64,000 nt of DNA, from contig CM034312.1 of assembly GCA_019925795.1 (NCBI GenBank), forward strand, positions 77,317,528 through 77,381,527, given 5' to 3'. This DNA is from Dendrobium chrysotoxum. Lineage: Eukaryota; Streptophyta; Magnoliopsida; Asparagales; Orchidaceae. Positions 13,301 to 26,389 of the stretch are shown here, one piece after another. The position numbers and the translations under genes were made by a program. Numbering within the stretch: the stretch's first letter is position 1; each line of letters starts with the position of its first letter. Below the pieces are notes generated by a model that saw nothing but the letters and a program-made list of their open reading frames with translations, made no database searches and had not been told where the DNA came from.

Positions 13301-14620
13301 AAATTTCAGATTTCAATTTAACCTAAATTAAACTTAATTTTGAAGTCCAGTCAAGGGGCTTTTATTTTTCATTGATTAAGGATTCAATTCTGGTCAGTTT
13401 GAGGTATTATGTGTAATTTTAGGATTTAAACTTGATTTATTATAATTTCTGGAAGGTTTTAAGACTTGATTAAGGGTGTTTAAGGGTCCATTGAGATTTA
13501 ATGAGAGTTTTAAGCTTGATTTTAATTTTTAATGAATGTGCACTTGATTTAGAATTGATTAGAACTAATTGGAGTTATTTTAGATTTTTAAAGATTTTAT
13601 TTTATTTATTGGGAAATTATTGACATTAAGCCTTTAATAAAGAATTAAAGAACTTCAAGATTTGTTTGAAGGTTGATTAATGTCCAATCAAAGTATATTG
13701 ATCACAAGGTGTATGACATAAGTTTTCTATGTTTGAATTTCATCCTAAAAGGGATGTAATGAAATGAATCCTAAATGTACCAAAATTCACTAAGACTCAT
13801 TCCTAATTTTTGTTCCTATGTGTCACTAGGTTATGTGAGATTGAAATCAATGTTAATCTAACCCTTTGAACACTAGTTACAATCATATCAAACAAACATA
13901 AATCAAGCGTGTTAAATTAGGCATGATGAAAGTGAATGAATTTCCAAATGTTCAAGTCATAATGAGACTTAAGCATTTGAAAGCTTAATTACAAGACATT
14001 GATATGTCAAATGGATTCAATTAAGCTAAGTTATATCAAAGAAAGCATGATGTTCTCACTTAATTAAAGATTGAATCCAATTGATTGAAGATTTGGGGAA
14101 TAACCAAAATGAACTGAAGTTTCATTACATTATAGTTATCCTCCAAATATTTATTAAATCCCCATAGGTTTATTTTTCTTGATGAAGCTCTGTTTAAAGG
14201 TTCCAATGAGGGTCTAAATGCATGCAATAAAGTTAAAATTTATTTATAATATAATTTTAAAATATAGAAGATATATAAACACTCTTAAACTTGAAAATTT
14301 AATAACTACTAAAGTATAGCTCAAATAAATGTAAGAAAATTACTGGATGCATCTAAGGCTCTCTAGATTATCCTATTTAAATTTTGGATTAATTAAATAA
14401 ATATATAAAGAGTTATTAAGGAAATATTGAAAATACTCAAAGCTAAATAACTCTCCATATATTTAGAATTTTTATTTAATTTTATTTTTAAAATAAAGGG
14501 GACAAAAAACTGAAGAGAAAGAGCTATTACAAATATTTTTTGGATAAGTAATCATTTTATTATGATTATCTTTAGAAAACTGGATTTAAAATGAATAAAA
14601 TAAAAAAATATATATTTAAG

Positions 14621-14663
14621 ACCGGCGGCGGCAATCATTTGCAATGATTGCACCGCCGCCGGT
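14621..14663 (-). repeat. Two-tier GC-rich hairpin in LTR-C
   Basis: Outer arms ACCGGCGGCG and CGCCGCCGGT (10 bp, perfect) enclose inner arms GCAATCATT and AATGATTGC (9 bp, perfect) with a 2-nt bulge. It sits directly before the AT-rich tract in LTR orientation, as in Ogre-A and Ogre-B. Confidence 0.85.
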
Positions 14664-15951
14664 GCGTCATTTAACAAAGCACGTAAATGACTAGTCCACG
14701 TCAGCGGGTTCACGGAGACTGTCTGATTTTCCGCCATTTGAAATCCATGGACAGGATTTCACCAGACGGTTGACCTATGCAGCCGGAAAAGATACACGGT
14801 CGGATGAAACAAAGGGATCCCGCCATCTGGACCGTTGATCGGGACATCAACGGTCCAAAGCGTATGCAGTTCATACGAACTGTTATCTAAGCCCTATATG
14901 ATGAAGAAAGCCTATTTTCGCAAACGACTAAACCAAATCGATTGGAAATTTAAACAGAGCTTCTACATGATTAAACACACCATGGGGATTTGTTTTTGCG
15001 GTTTAAAAAGTGCTTTCTAAAAAGTTATTTAAACTCAAATAGATTAAGCTAGGGTTAGCTCGTTACCTTGATCGGATTTATCGTTTTGGATGATTGAAGG
15101 CTTGTTGAGCTTGTTGATTGTCCTAGATTAATCCTCTAGAAGAAGTCCAAAGCTGGAATGGTTCAGATCGATGGGTATAAGGGCTGGACGGACTTTGATG
15201 TTTGAATGGCCGGAGGATCGTCACCAGCAAGCTCCTGATGGTCGGGTTTTAGTCGGAGAGGCTTGAGGGAACCCACAGGAGCTAAAACGAAAATAGCTCT
15301 AGTCTGGAGAGGGAGAGAATAAAGAGAGAGAGGGTCTAGTTGAAGAATGAGCTCTCTATTCAACCTATTACCCCATTCAATCTTGTCTAGATCAAATAGA
15401 GGGCTAGGATTCATTAGGAGGGCTCCTAGATGGCAGCCAGGTGTCCCTTTGCAGTTAGAATAGCAGGGAATAAAAGGACCAATAGTACAATGATGTGGAA
15501 AGTGCATATTGGTCCCCACTTGAGCAAAAGAACCTTGAGGGCTGTTTGATTTCCATCCAAAGGCTGGAAATGCCTCTAAGAAGGTTCCAGAGGGAGCTCA
15601 CACAGCTGGAGTTGATTTGGCATGGGGAGGATTAATTTAATCCAAGGGATTTGGCCATTTCATGGTCTTTTGACCATTTGTTGATTGGTTTGACCAGTCA
15701 ACAGGTTCAACTTTGGTGAGGTGGCAATCAAGAGGCTTAATGGGTGCTGGATTGATGATTCAAAGGTCTTAAAATAGCATGCTCAAATTTTGGAAAGGAA
15801 ACTAAAGTGATTTGACCAAATCTTGTAGTTGACTTGGTCAACTTGAGCATAGTTTGATTCCCAATATGTTTGAATGGGTTTAAATCATTTTTTTGAAATG
15901 GATATGAGAGTTTGAATGGTTTGGTAAGATTTGGATATATTGATTTGATCA

Positions 15952-18900
15952 TGTTGACCTTTATTTTCATTCGAGTGCCCTTGAGGGCCTTTAATTAATT
16001 TAATCAACCCCCGTCGAGTCCAATTCGAGCTCGAATTAGCTTGAATTGAGTCAAAGTAGACTCGACCATATCCGATTGAGCCCGATTAGTTTGCCTTAGG
16101 CCCGTCGAGGTTAATTTGATTCGAGTGTTCATTTTATTTAAATTTAACTAGGTTAATTTGAGTAAATCAAATTGAATCCCAAATTGACCCAAATCGGATC
16201 TGACTGTAGGCTTGATTTTAATCTAATATGCTTAATTTAATTTACTTATTTATTTATTTATTTATTTTTTCATTCTCATGAGCTTAAATTTATTCCTAAA
16301 TCAAGCAATCAAATGGATGGCTAATTAAATCACCTTAATTCCCTCCTAATTAATCTTAGGATGAATCCTAGACGTAGATCTAGGGCCTTAATCATTTAAA
16401 TACTCTTTTAGGGCTTCATGAAGGGGGCTTGCTTCTTTTTCTTTTTCCTAGTCGCTCTCAACCCTAATTTTCTTAGGGTGAGAGCTCTTCCAACATCTCC
16501 ACATCTTCCTCCACTCAAATTCGTTGCTAAAACCTTGTCGGCCGCGAGATCTCCGGCAACCCGAGTCATTCCCCTTCCAAAGCTTCTACTATCCGATCCA
16601 AGGTGAATTGGAGTTCGACTTCAACTAGAGGAATATACGAGGACAACCTACAAGCTCACAAAATCTAGAAGATCTAACGGTAAGATTTTATCAAAACTTT
16701 AGATCTAGGTCACCACACTTAGATCCGTATATCTTTCTAATAAGCGCTTTTCAGAGCTTTAAAATACCTCCCCATGACTTTTATTCATGTTCTTAATCTA
16801 CATTTAAAATTTCATCAAAATCAATAAAGTCATTCTTGAGAACGAAACCCTTTTTTTTTTATTTTTAGGGTTATAGAATTCGGCGTACATGAATAGCATG
16901 AGTCGTTGATTTTCTCTTTCTTTTTTTTTATAAATATTTTATTAAAATTAAATACATTTTTTTATAAAATATGTTTAAATAATTTAATAATTATTTTAAA
17001 TATATTAATTTAAAATTATATCTATTTTATGACGTATTTATTATTATTTAAAATAGTTTTAATTACTTAAAATCTAAACACTTAGTTAATACTAATAATT
17101 ATTAAATAGTTTTAAAATGATATTATTAAATATTTCTTTATTTATTTTATTTTAAAATAAATAAATAAATAAATAATAAGAAAAATTTTATTATTACTTT
17201 TCAATGATTTAATTTTTAAAATTATGTTAAAATATATTATTTTATGTAATTCTTAATTAGTTAATTATTTAAATATCTTAATATTTAATCAAAAATTAAT
17301 TAATTACTTTCTAAAATTAAAAAAAATATTTTTTTTATTAATTATTTTGAAATATCAGAAAAATTATTATTATTTTTATTATTTAATTTGAATTAATAAT
17401 TACTTTCCTTTTTGAAATTATTCTAATTGATTAATTACCTAAATTACTTAATTAGGTATTAATTAATTTAAACTTTAAATACTTTCTAAATTTATAAAAA
17501 TTATTTTCTTATTGAATTATTTTGAAATCAGAAAAATTATTGTTATTTTTATTATTTAATTCGAATTAATAATTACTTTCCTTTTTTAAATTATTTTAAT
17601 TGATTAATTACCTAAACTACTTAATTAGGTATTAATTAATTTAAACTTTAAATACTTTCTAAATTTATAAAAATTATTTTCTTATTGAATTATTTTGAAA
17701 TCAGAAAAATTATTATTATTTTTAATATTTAATTCGGATTAATAATTACTTTCCTTTTTTAAATTATTCTAATTGATTAATTACCTATATTATTTAATTA
17801 GTCATTAATTAATTCAAAATTTAAATACTTTCTAAATTTATAAAAATTATTTTTTTTATTGAATAATTCTAAAATAAGAAAATTATTATTATTATTTTTT
17901 TTATTATTTAATTTCGAATTATTAATGATTTTTCCTATTTTTTTTAAAATTATTTTAGTTTATTAATTACTTAAATTACTTAGGTAATAATTAATTGATT
18001 TAAAATTTAAATATTCCTAAACTTATAAATAATAATTTTACTAAATTATTTTTAAAATCAGATTAATTTTTTTTATAAATTTATTTACTTTTTTTTATTT
18101 TTAATAAATATTTTCTATTTTAAATACTTTCCTTAATTATTAATTACTTAATTTACTTAATTAATAATTAATTGATTTAAAATTTAATTATTTTCTAAAT
18201 TTGTAAAGAATCTCTTATTCCAATTATGTTAACATATCAGAGATTTTATTTATTTATTTGTTTATTTACTCTTTTAAATTTAATAAATATATATTATTTA
18301 AAATACTTTCCTTAATTACTTAAATTATTTAATTAATAATTAATTAATTTAAAATTTAAATATTTTTCAAATTTATAATAAATAATTTTATTAAATAATT
18401 TTCAAAATTAGATAATTATTTTTGTTATTTATTTATTTTTATTAATAAATATTTTTTCCATTTTAGATTATTATAATTAATTAAATACTTAGATTATTTA
18501 ATTAATAATTAATTAATTTAAAATTCATTTATTTTTCAAAACTTATGAAACTTATTTTGATTAAATTACTTTAAATTCCAGAAACTTTAATACTTAATTT
18601 AATTTAATTTGATAATTATTTTTAAATATTAATTATTTTGAAATTATTTAAAAATCCTTTTTAATACATTAAACTTCAAAAATTCATAACTAATTCATTT
18701 TAAATCGGATTTTTGTGTATAATACCTTAAATTTTTTAGAAAAATATGAAATTTTATTTAAAATTATTTTCTGGATTCAATTCTGTATTGTTTGGATTAT
18801 TTTTTATGCTACCTAATTACTTAATTATTTAATTATTATTTAATTACTTTAAAATTAAAAATTAATTTTAAATATGAAAATATTTTGAAACCACTTGGTG

Positions 18901-21900
18901 GTGGCCAGTGGATCTCCTAGGGATATAACATGAAATCATTTTCAAACTATCTTATTTTAAAAATTATATATTTGTGTAGTTAATACGTATATGTATTTTA
19001 AACATTTTTAAAACTACATATATTATTAAATCATTAATCTTGGGAGATCCACTTGGTGAAATCTTAAACCTAGGTTATGTATGTGAAGAGCAATTCATGT
19101 GGGAGAAGGATTAGTGGGTGATTGTGTCCCAATCATTCACTAATCACTTCATTAGGTTTCTTTACTTAGTGTTTTCGTAGTCCTTGCATGTGTAGGTTGC
19201 ACAAGTACTTAGCCTAGGCTCTCTTAGATCTAAGGACTTGATTGGTGTGTTTATATTTGCTGCATTTACCCTCTTTATGTTATGCCTAAGGGTTAGCTAA
19301 CTCACTTTATTCCTGCTTAGTGTAGTGACACACTAAGGACAATAATTAAGGATTGTCTAGCAAACTTAGAATATTTCTAGGAGCTAGGATAGATCCCGGA
19401 TTACTATGAAACTTTAAACACTAGTGCTTAGTGACATCTGAAACCCCCTAGAATTTTCTAAAAAATTTTTCGACTCTTTAAAACACTTAATTGGCAAACC
19501 CTAATTTACCCGTTAATTAAGCCTTAGAAACTTCAGAAAAATATAATAAATCCATTTTAAATTAGAAAAATACCCATAATACCTCAAACTCTCCAGAATT
19601 CAGTCCCCACCCTTAGATAATTAGGGCCCCCCTTAATTGGACCTTAATCTGGACTTTAATTCAACCTTAATCAAAAATCATCTTTTTATTTTAATTAAAT
19701 CATTAAAAATTATTAAAAATCCCAAATTTTCCCCAAACACTCGGGAACACCTTCTTAGGTCATTTCTGACCTTTGGGGGAGATTCCAATCAGTTTGGAGC
19801 TGATTTGGGCCAAAACCCCTAAAGTACCCCTAATTAGGCAATTCCGATAATTCATTTAATTGCCCCAAATTCTAAAAATCATAACTAATTACAGAAAACT
19901 CCAAAATGGGAAAACTAAAAGGCACATAACTCTAATTAAGGTCTAGTTTTTTTTAAAAATATTAGGTGTCCAGAAATCAACCTAAAATAAAAAGTCAACT
20001 CTTTGGTCAACCGTAGCCTATAGTCTAGGGCCCGAAACTTCTAAAATTCATAACTTTGCGTAGGAAACTCCAAATCCAGCAAACTCAAAGGCACTCAACT
20101 CACATTAGGGTCTAGTATTTATTAAAAATATTAAAATTCCAGAAATCAACTTAAATAAAAAGTCAACAATCCGGTCAAACTTAGTTCAAAACGAGACCAA
20201 AACTTCTGAAATTCATAACTTTGGATAGAAGAATCCAAATTGGGCATGCTAACTGTCTAACTGATCAGGTTAAGGCCTAGTATTTTATAAAAATATTAGC
20301 TGGTCATAAATCCCCTTTTATCAAAAAGTAAATTTTGGACCCCCTTTTGCTTAGTGTATAGGTGGACCCCGAACCCCCTAAAACTCACTAATGCAATTTA
20401 AACTTCAAATATCATCACCTTAAGAACTAAAACTGATCCACACATTAAATCAACTAAGATGGATCTCAATTCACTAATATTTAGAGTTTAAATAAAATTC
20501 CCTTTTCAGACCTACAACCAACCTAGACAGTAGGCAATTGTAACTAACTACCCAGCTTAGGATCTACCTCAGCTACACAGCTTTTCACACACATCTAGAT
20601 GGTTTGTTAGGGCACCACTTCTAGACCTAGGCTAGGCCGGTGTTTACTTTTCTATTGTGTGCCGAGATTTCTGAGATTTCACTACATGTTGTGATTGAGA
20701 TGATGCTGGTGTGTTTGTTTACTTTTACTGCACTATGGGAATTGATGTGATTGCACGATAGACTACCCATAGGTTAGGATCGAGGTTGATACTAACAATT
20801 TCTTCTGCAGGTGGCCATTCTCATGCAGCGCTAAATAAAAGGGGGGCAATAATCATGATTTAAATACTAATGTCATTTTATGCAGGTGCTTCAGAAATTG
20901 CTCAGCCCCCCCTAAATAAATGAGGGCTAATTAAAAATCATTATAAATTGCTACAGGTGCTCCAAAGCTTGCTTAGCCCTCAAAATAACTAAGAGCATGG
21001 CCAAGTGTGGCTGTGATGAATATTTTTATTTTCATATAAACTGCTTGGGATGATATATAAACTGCTTGGGATGATTTTTACTAGGATAACCTTGCAGGAG
21101 AGTCTAGATTTACTGCTTTCCATTAATGTAATTATTTGTAATATTGGTTATGAGTTGTGAAAGTCTATTTTGAGTGGGGATACAAGAATCCAAAGGTTGG
21201 ATTCCAAAGAGAAAAGGACACCCAATATGATGATAGTCCTTTTCTATTTGGGAATCCAAATTTGGATCATTCTACTACCCGAGGAGTCCAATGAAGCTGA
21301 GACCCGAGGAGTCCAAGGAGGAGAAGATCAAGGAGATGAAGAGCAAGAGTATCCCACTCAAAAATAACTTGCGTCTGTTTTAGGATTAGAAATCCGGGTT
21401 ATTGGCAGTGGTGCCCGGCCACTTTAATTTTCTGCAGACCCTGGGTTGTAATTAAGGGCAGTTGGCCTATGGACATTTAATTGATTTGTTTAATTATATA
21501 TTATGTTTGATTTGATGATGATTGCGTATAGGTTGTATGCTTTTCATAGTTTATTGACGATCTGCATGCCGCTTTTATTTTAGCCTGGATTTCGTTAGGC
21601 TCTCTAAGGACTAAAACCCTTTTCTACTCGCAACTAATATTTAAAATTTTAAGGTTTAAGCAATTTAGAAACTTAACGACCTAGGAAATTGCCGGAATCG
21701 TCCGGGGTCGCATGCATATTAATGCATTTCTTCTCTCCTTCTATAAGACACTTCCCCGCCTGCGGGTAGAGTCCGGATAATCTGACCTATGAGGATGAGG
21801 TGCCGGATCTGGACAAGCCCACTCTAATTCTAAAAGTTATTTTTATAAGCCTTTTTAAAGTTTCATGCATACCTGATTTGGAAGCTTCAATTAGCATGCA

Positions 21901-22786
21901 TTGCATTAGAAATCAACTAAATCAAAATTTTAATTGCATTAGTCATAGGAGCATTCACCCAACATCAGTCCGGGGCCAATTAGGAAATCCTCTAGACGTC
22001 AGCCCTACTTCCGAGAACTATAACCTACCCACCCATCTTTCATTAATGACTGGATAGAATGGTTTTGAAGCGATTAGGTGGTTAGCTGGCTCCCCCTTCC
22101 AGGCCGGGGTAAGTCCAGGTTTTGCATTGCATTAGTTAGGACACGGGTGTTAGTGTTGTGTCGAACACTAAACCCATTAGATTTAGGATTCAAGGCTATT
22201 ATTATTTTGTAGTACGCCTCATCAGTAGGTAGGTCTTCTGTCTTCCAGAGACCCTAAACCCTACATATCCGCGTCACACGGATGACGCCACCTCCATCCT
22301 TCCCTCCTGCATGCTTTGAGTGCATGATTTATTTATTTTCTCTAGTTTCTTCTCACTACCTTAGTCCCTCCAGATGCTGATCTGAGCTGTGTATGTTGCC
22401 TAAGCTTAGTTGAACCTTTCTTTCTCTTTGAGTAGGATTTCCTAGTCTTCGCCATATGTGCCAATCCTAATTTAGAAAGAATAATGTAGAATCCTTAATC
22501 GAGAGTATTCTCAGGCCCCGGCTTGAGATGTAATTAACCACGGGGGCTTACGCCCATAGGAAACTGCATCCCACTCTCAAATAAACCCCATTCGAGCTAA
22601 TGTATCGGGTGGGGGAAACCCGTTGTGACGATCAGATCATATATATTATTACCCATCGGGGTGTACTGGTGAGAGCCGCTATCCTCAATGGTTAATCATA
22701 TGTGTGATCGAATCTGCCCTCCCATTGGCCAGATACTATCTCCCCTCGCGGGGCGATGGTGTGTTGTGTCCTTTCGGAGGTCCACA
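15952..22786 (+). mobile_element. LTR-D: plus-strand solo LTR (6835 bp) inside LTR-C
   Basis: Starts TGTTGACC at 15952 and ends GGTCCACA at 22786. It has the family order: U3, AT-rich tract (16.9-18.65 kb), then the tail with AATTGCTCAGCCCC, the GAGGAGTCCAA repeat (~21.29 kb) and the phrase GGCAGTGGTGCCCGGCCACT. Flanking 5-mers are GATCA (15947-15951) and AATCA (22787-22791), four of five matching. No internal domain or second LTR is present. It lacks the strong GC hairpin seen in the other copies. Confidence 0.8.
16920..18650 (+). repeat. AT-rich tract of LTR-D with ~200-bp internal repeats
   Basis: Very A/T rich but less triplet-regular than in Ogre-A/B. A phrase beginning TAATTACTTTCCTTTTT and including GATTAATTACCTAAA recurs near 17396, 17570 and 17740, giving degenerate repeats of about 170-180 bp. 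Confidence 0.7.
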
Positions 22787-22839
22787 AATCAAATGTACTA
22801 AGTCGAGTCATGTGAATCAACTTTGACTGACTTTGGGTT

Positions 22840-23650
22840 CAGTTGACCAAGTCAACTGTTGACTGGGTCAATGGGTCCAGTCAAATCTAAATCATTGGGG
22901 AATGTAATCAAGGAAGTTTGAATGGGTTTGAAGCTGATGTGGAGCTTGATTCAAAATGAATAAGCTTAAGGGTTGAAAGTGGTCAACCTGAGTTGACCTG
23001 GTCAACTAGGTTGACCCAGGGCCAGGGTCTAGGCTGGATTAGTCTCAAATGGTATTTGAAGTCTTGTAGGGGTGGTTTGAGGGTTTAAATAGGTCATTTG
23101 GGTCAAATCACCTATTTGGGCCTTTAATGGGCTTAATGGGTCAACTGGGTTGACTTGGTCAACCAAGTTGACCTAGGGTCAAGGATTGGGTCCAACCATT
23201 TCAAAATGACATTCTGAGTCTGCTGGTGGTGGTCTCAAGGTCTGGAGAGGTCATTTGGTCAAAATGACCTATTTGGGCCCTTAATGGGCCTTTTAGGTCA
23301 ACCCTGGTTGAATTGGTCAACAGGTGGGTTCATGGTATGGGAATGAGTTCAACAGATTTGAAATAACATTTGGAGACCAATGGAGGTGGTCCCAAGGTCA
23401 GAGGAGGTCATTTGGTCAAAAAGACCTGTTTTGACCCTAAAGGGGCCTTCTAGGTCAACTAGGTTGACTTGGTCAACCAGGTTGACCCAGGGGCTGGTTC
23501 TGGGTTCAATGGGTTTGGTTTGACATTTGAAATTTGCTGGAAGTGACTGCATTTGATTTGGAGCTCATTTGACCAAAGTGACTATTCACACCCCATAGGG
23601 GTGTTTTGGTCATTTTGACCCCTGGTCAACTGGGGTCAAATTGAGTCCAA
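22840..23650 (-). repeat. ~157-bp degenerate tandem repeat, six units, in LTR-C U3
   Basis: The TTGACxxGGTCAAC cluster recurs near 22843, 22993, 23150, 23308, 23464 and 23615 (spacings about 150-158). Between clusters come AGGTCATTT...AAATGACCT inverted repeats (best at 23248-23270, perfect 9-bp arms) and CCTTTAATGGGC. The short U3 of Ogre-A/B has only a single GTCAAC cluster, so this expansion is specific to LTR-C. Confidence 0.75.
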
Positions 23651-24069
23651 CAAAATGTAGTTTATTACTCAATGAGTCATAATCAAGGGTCTGGAAGTGA
23701 TTTGGAGCTTTGGAGAAAGCTCCAGGATCAAAATCCACTGGGTGGTAGGTCCAGTGGCATGGACTGTAAATATTTGAAGGTTTTACAGCCTTTGGATTTC
23801 AATTCAGTTTCTAGGGTTAGAGACCTCAGAATGAGCTCAAATTTGGAGGATTGCCTCTAGAGACATATCACATCAGTGTGGAACTGACAGATCCTGAATC
23901 AGAGGTCATTTGATAGGGTTTTGAAATATTCAAAGATTTACTGGAAAAGGCTTTCAGGACTTAGACCTTTGACCTTGGATTTGATCTAAATTTCTGGTTT
24001 TGATCTGGATTTTGAGCTTGAATGATATGATTTGAATTAAGCTTAGATTGAATTGAAGCTTGGATTGAT

Positions 24070-24330
24070 CTAGAGGAATCCTAGGGTTTAGAATAGGTCC
24101 TAGGGTCCAAATCAGCTTAAGGGAATCCTATGGTCTAGAATAAATCCTAGGGACTGGAGTCTGGGAAGATCCTAGAATCTTGAAGTCCTAGGGAAATCCT
24201 AGGATCTGGGGTCTGGAAGAATCCTATAATCTAGAAGAATCCTAAGATCTAGGAATCCTAAGATCTAGATTGATCCTAAGATCTAAAATCTAGGAAAGAT
24301 CCTAGGATCTATAATAGTCTGGAAATTTGA
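24070..24330. repeat. Degenerate short repeat of AATCCTAGGATCTAG
   Basis: About a dozen copies of ATCCTAGG, ATCCTAAG or GATCTAG-like words at irregular 15-25 bp spacing, near the U3 start of LTR-C. No coding potential. Confidence 0.65.
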
Positions 24331-24488
24331 TTGATATGAGATCAGGGTTGATTTGAATTTGGGTTGATCTTAAAGTCTGGATTGATCTAAGATCAGATTG
24401 ATCCTAGGGTTAAGATTAATCCTAAGGATTGGCAAGATCCTAAGGTTTGGACTGGTCCTACTGAGCTCATACAAAAATGAGGTCAATA

Positions 24489-25902
24489 GTTTTAGGATTA
24501 GAAATTCGGGTTGTAGGCAGTGGTGCCCAACCTCTTTAATTTTCTGCAGACCCTGGGTTGTAATTAAGGGCAGTTGGCCTATGCATATTTATTTGATTAA
24601 TTTAGTTATTTATTATTATTTGATTTGATGTTAATTGCGCATAGGTTATATGCTTTTCTTAGTTTCTTGGAGTCTTGCATGTCGTTTTTATTTTAGCCTG
24701 GATTTCGTTAGGCTCTCTAATGACTAAAATATTTTTTACTCATAACTAATATTTAAAACTTTAATGTTTAAATAATTTAACAATCTAACGATCTAGGGAA
24801 GTACCAGAATCATCCGGGGTCACATGCATATTATTGCATTCTTCTCTCTCCTTCTATAAGACACTTTCCCACCTGCGGGTAGAGTCCGGATAATCTGACC
24901 TATGAGGATGAGGTGACGGACCTGAGGAAGCCCAGTCTACTTCAAAAAATTATTTTCTATAAGCCTTTTTAAAATTCTATGCATACCTGATTTGGATACT
25001 TCAATTAGCATGCATTGCATTAGAAATCAACTAAATCAAAAATTTTAACTGCATTAGTTCTAGAAGCATTCACCCTACATAAGTATGTGGCTAATTAGGA
25101 GACTCTCTAGATGTTGACCCTACTTCCAAAGAACTATAACCTACCCACCCATCTTTCATAAATGACTGGACAGTATGGATTTTATACGACTAGGTGGTTA
25201 GTTGGCTCTCCAATCCAGGTCGGGGTAAGTCCAGGTTTTATATTGTATTAGCTAGGACACGGGTGTCGGTGTTGTGCGTAGAACACTAAACCCATTAGAT
25301 TTAGAATTCAAGGCTACTATTATTTCATAGTATGCCTCATCAGTAGGTAAGTCTTTTATCGTCTGGAGACTATAAACACTACCTATCTGCGTCACACGGA
25401 TAACGCCACCTCCATCCTTCTCTCCTGCATGCTTTGAGTGCATGATTTATTTATTTTCTCCAGTTTCTTCTCACTACCTTAGTCCCTCCGGATGCTGATC
25501 TAAGCCGTGCATGTTGACTAAGCCTAGTTGAACCTTTCTTTCTCTTTGATTAGGATTTCCTAGTCTTCTCCCTATGTGCCGGTCCCACTTGAGAGTATAA
25601 TATAGAATCCTTAATCGAGAGTTTTCTCAGGCCACAGCTTGAGATGTAATTAACCATGGGGGCTTGCGCCCATGGGAAATTGAATCCCACTTTCAAATAA
25701 ACCCCACTCGAGCTGATGTATTGGGTAAGGGAAACCCGTTGTGATGATAAGGTCACATATATTATTACCCATCGGGGTGTGCTAGTGAGAGCCACTATCC
25801 TCAATGGTTAATCATATGTATGATCGAATCTGCCCTCCCATTACCAAAATATTGTCTCCCCTTACGGGGAGGCGATGTTTTATGTCCTTTCAGAGGTCAA
25901 CA
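24489..25902 (+). repeat. Ogre-B 3' LTR, right segment
   Basis: Resumes the LTR after the LTR-C insertion with GTTTTAGGATTAGAAATTCG and continues through the conserved tail (CCTGCGGGTAGAGTCCGGAT, AATCGAGAGTTTTCTCAGGC) to the terminal GGTCAACA. The next bases belong to the chromovirus, starting with the expected 5-bp duplication candidate GTGGC. Confidence 0.8.
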
Positions 25903-26389
25903 GTGGCTGATAAACTTCACATCTCGGTTAGAGGTAATGCTGCGTGGCAAACCATGAAGGAAAATAATTTCTTTGAAAAAGAGGCAAGAAATGTTAAGTG
26001 CATCGAATGTTTTTTACAGGGCACAAAATGAGCCATTTCTGAAAATTTGTCCACTACTACCATGATAAAATCCCAACCATGCTTAGTGTGTGGAAGTCCA
26101 AGAACGAAATCAATACTAACGTCTTCACAAATGGAATCCGAAATAAGTAGAGGCATATAGAAACCTGCTGGCTAAGTATTACTCTTATACATTTGGCACT
26201 TAGAGCACCGTTCAATAAAACATGCTACATCTCGTCGCATATAAGGCCAAAAGAAATGAGATTGAAGTTGAGAAAAGGTTTTATATCAACCTGTGTGAGC
26301 TGCCAAGCATCTAGAGTGTATTTCTTTGATTAAAAACTAGCGCCAAGAGGATTGGGGGAGCACAAACAATTGCCTTTGAACAAGAAACC
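25903..26389 (-). pseudogene. Chromovirus integrase fragment, between two Ogre insertions
   Basis: Minus-strand reading gives a Ty3/gypsy integrase core with the phrase DFVLGLPHTKHG followed by VVVDKFSEMAHFVPC, characteristic of plant chromoviruses (established family knowledge). The upstream part (26160-26389) is in shifted frames with stops and includes residues of the zinc-finger region. The frame entering at 26389 continues the one that stops at 51693 on the far side of Ogre-A, so this is one gene cut by Ogre-A. The other end is cut at 25902 by Ogre-B. Non-functional. Confidence 0.8.
26385..26389. repeat. Target site duplication AAACC, left of Ogre-A
   Basis: AAACC immediately precedes the 5' LTR and is repeated at 51693-51697 directly after the 3' LTR. 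It is a perfect 5-bp match, typical of Ty3/gypsy integration. Confidence 0.9.

Larger units (their letters stand above)
9978..24488 (-). mobile_element. LTR-C: minus-strand solo LTR (~7.7 kb without nested LTR-D)
   Basis: On the minus strand this reads as an Ogre-family LTR: U3 start TATTGACC at 24488, CT tract (seen as GA at about 15300-15330), GC hairpin at 14621-14663, AT-rich block, then the conserved tail (for example GGACTTATCCCGGCCTAGAT at 10863, the complement of the tail phrase in the plus-strand LTRs). It is flanked by GTTTT at 9973-9977 and 24489-24493. Only one LTR is present, so it is a solo LTR. The termini read TA...TA, each one transition from TG...CA. Removing LTR-D and its 5-bp duplication leaves about 7.67 kb. 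Confidence 0.75.
1..25902 (+). mobile_element. Ogre-B: 3' part of a Tat/Ogre-like LTR retrotransposon, split by nested solo LTRs
   Basis: The 3' end of a second large Ty3/gypsy Tat/Ogre-like element enters from the left edge. Its 3' UTR (about 1191-4537) is collinear with the 3' UTR of the complete copy at 41.8-45.7 kb, and its 3' LTR starts at 4538 with TGTTGACC. The LTR breaks at 9977 and resumes at 24489, then ends at 25902 (GGTCAACA) against chromovirus integrase sequence. The break is explained by insertion of LTR-C. No coding domain of this copy lies in the window. Assignment to the same family as Ogre-A rests on the shared LTR and 3' UTR; the missing 5' half is inference. Confidence 0.8.
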
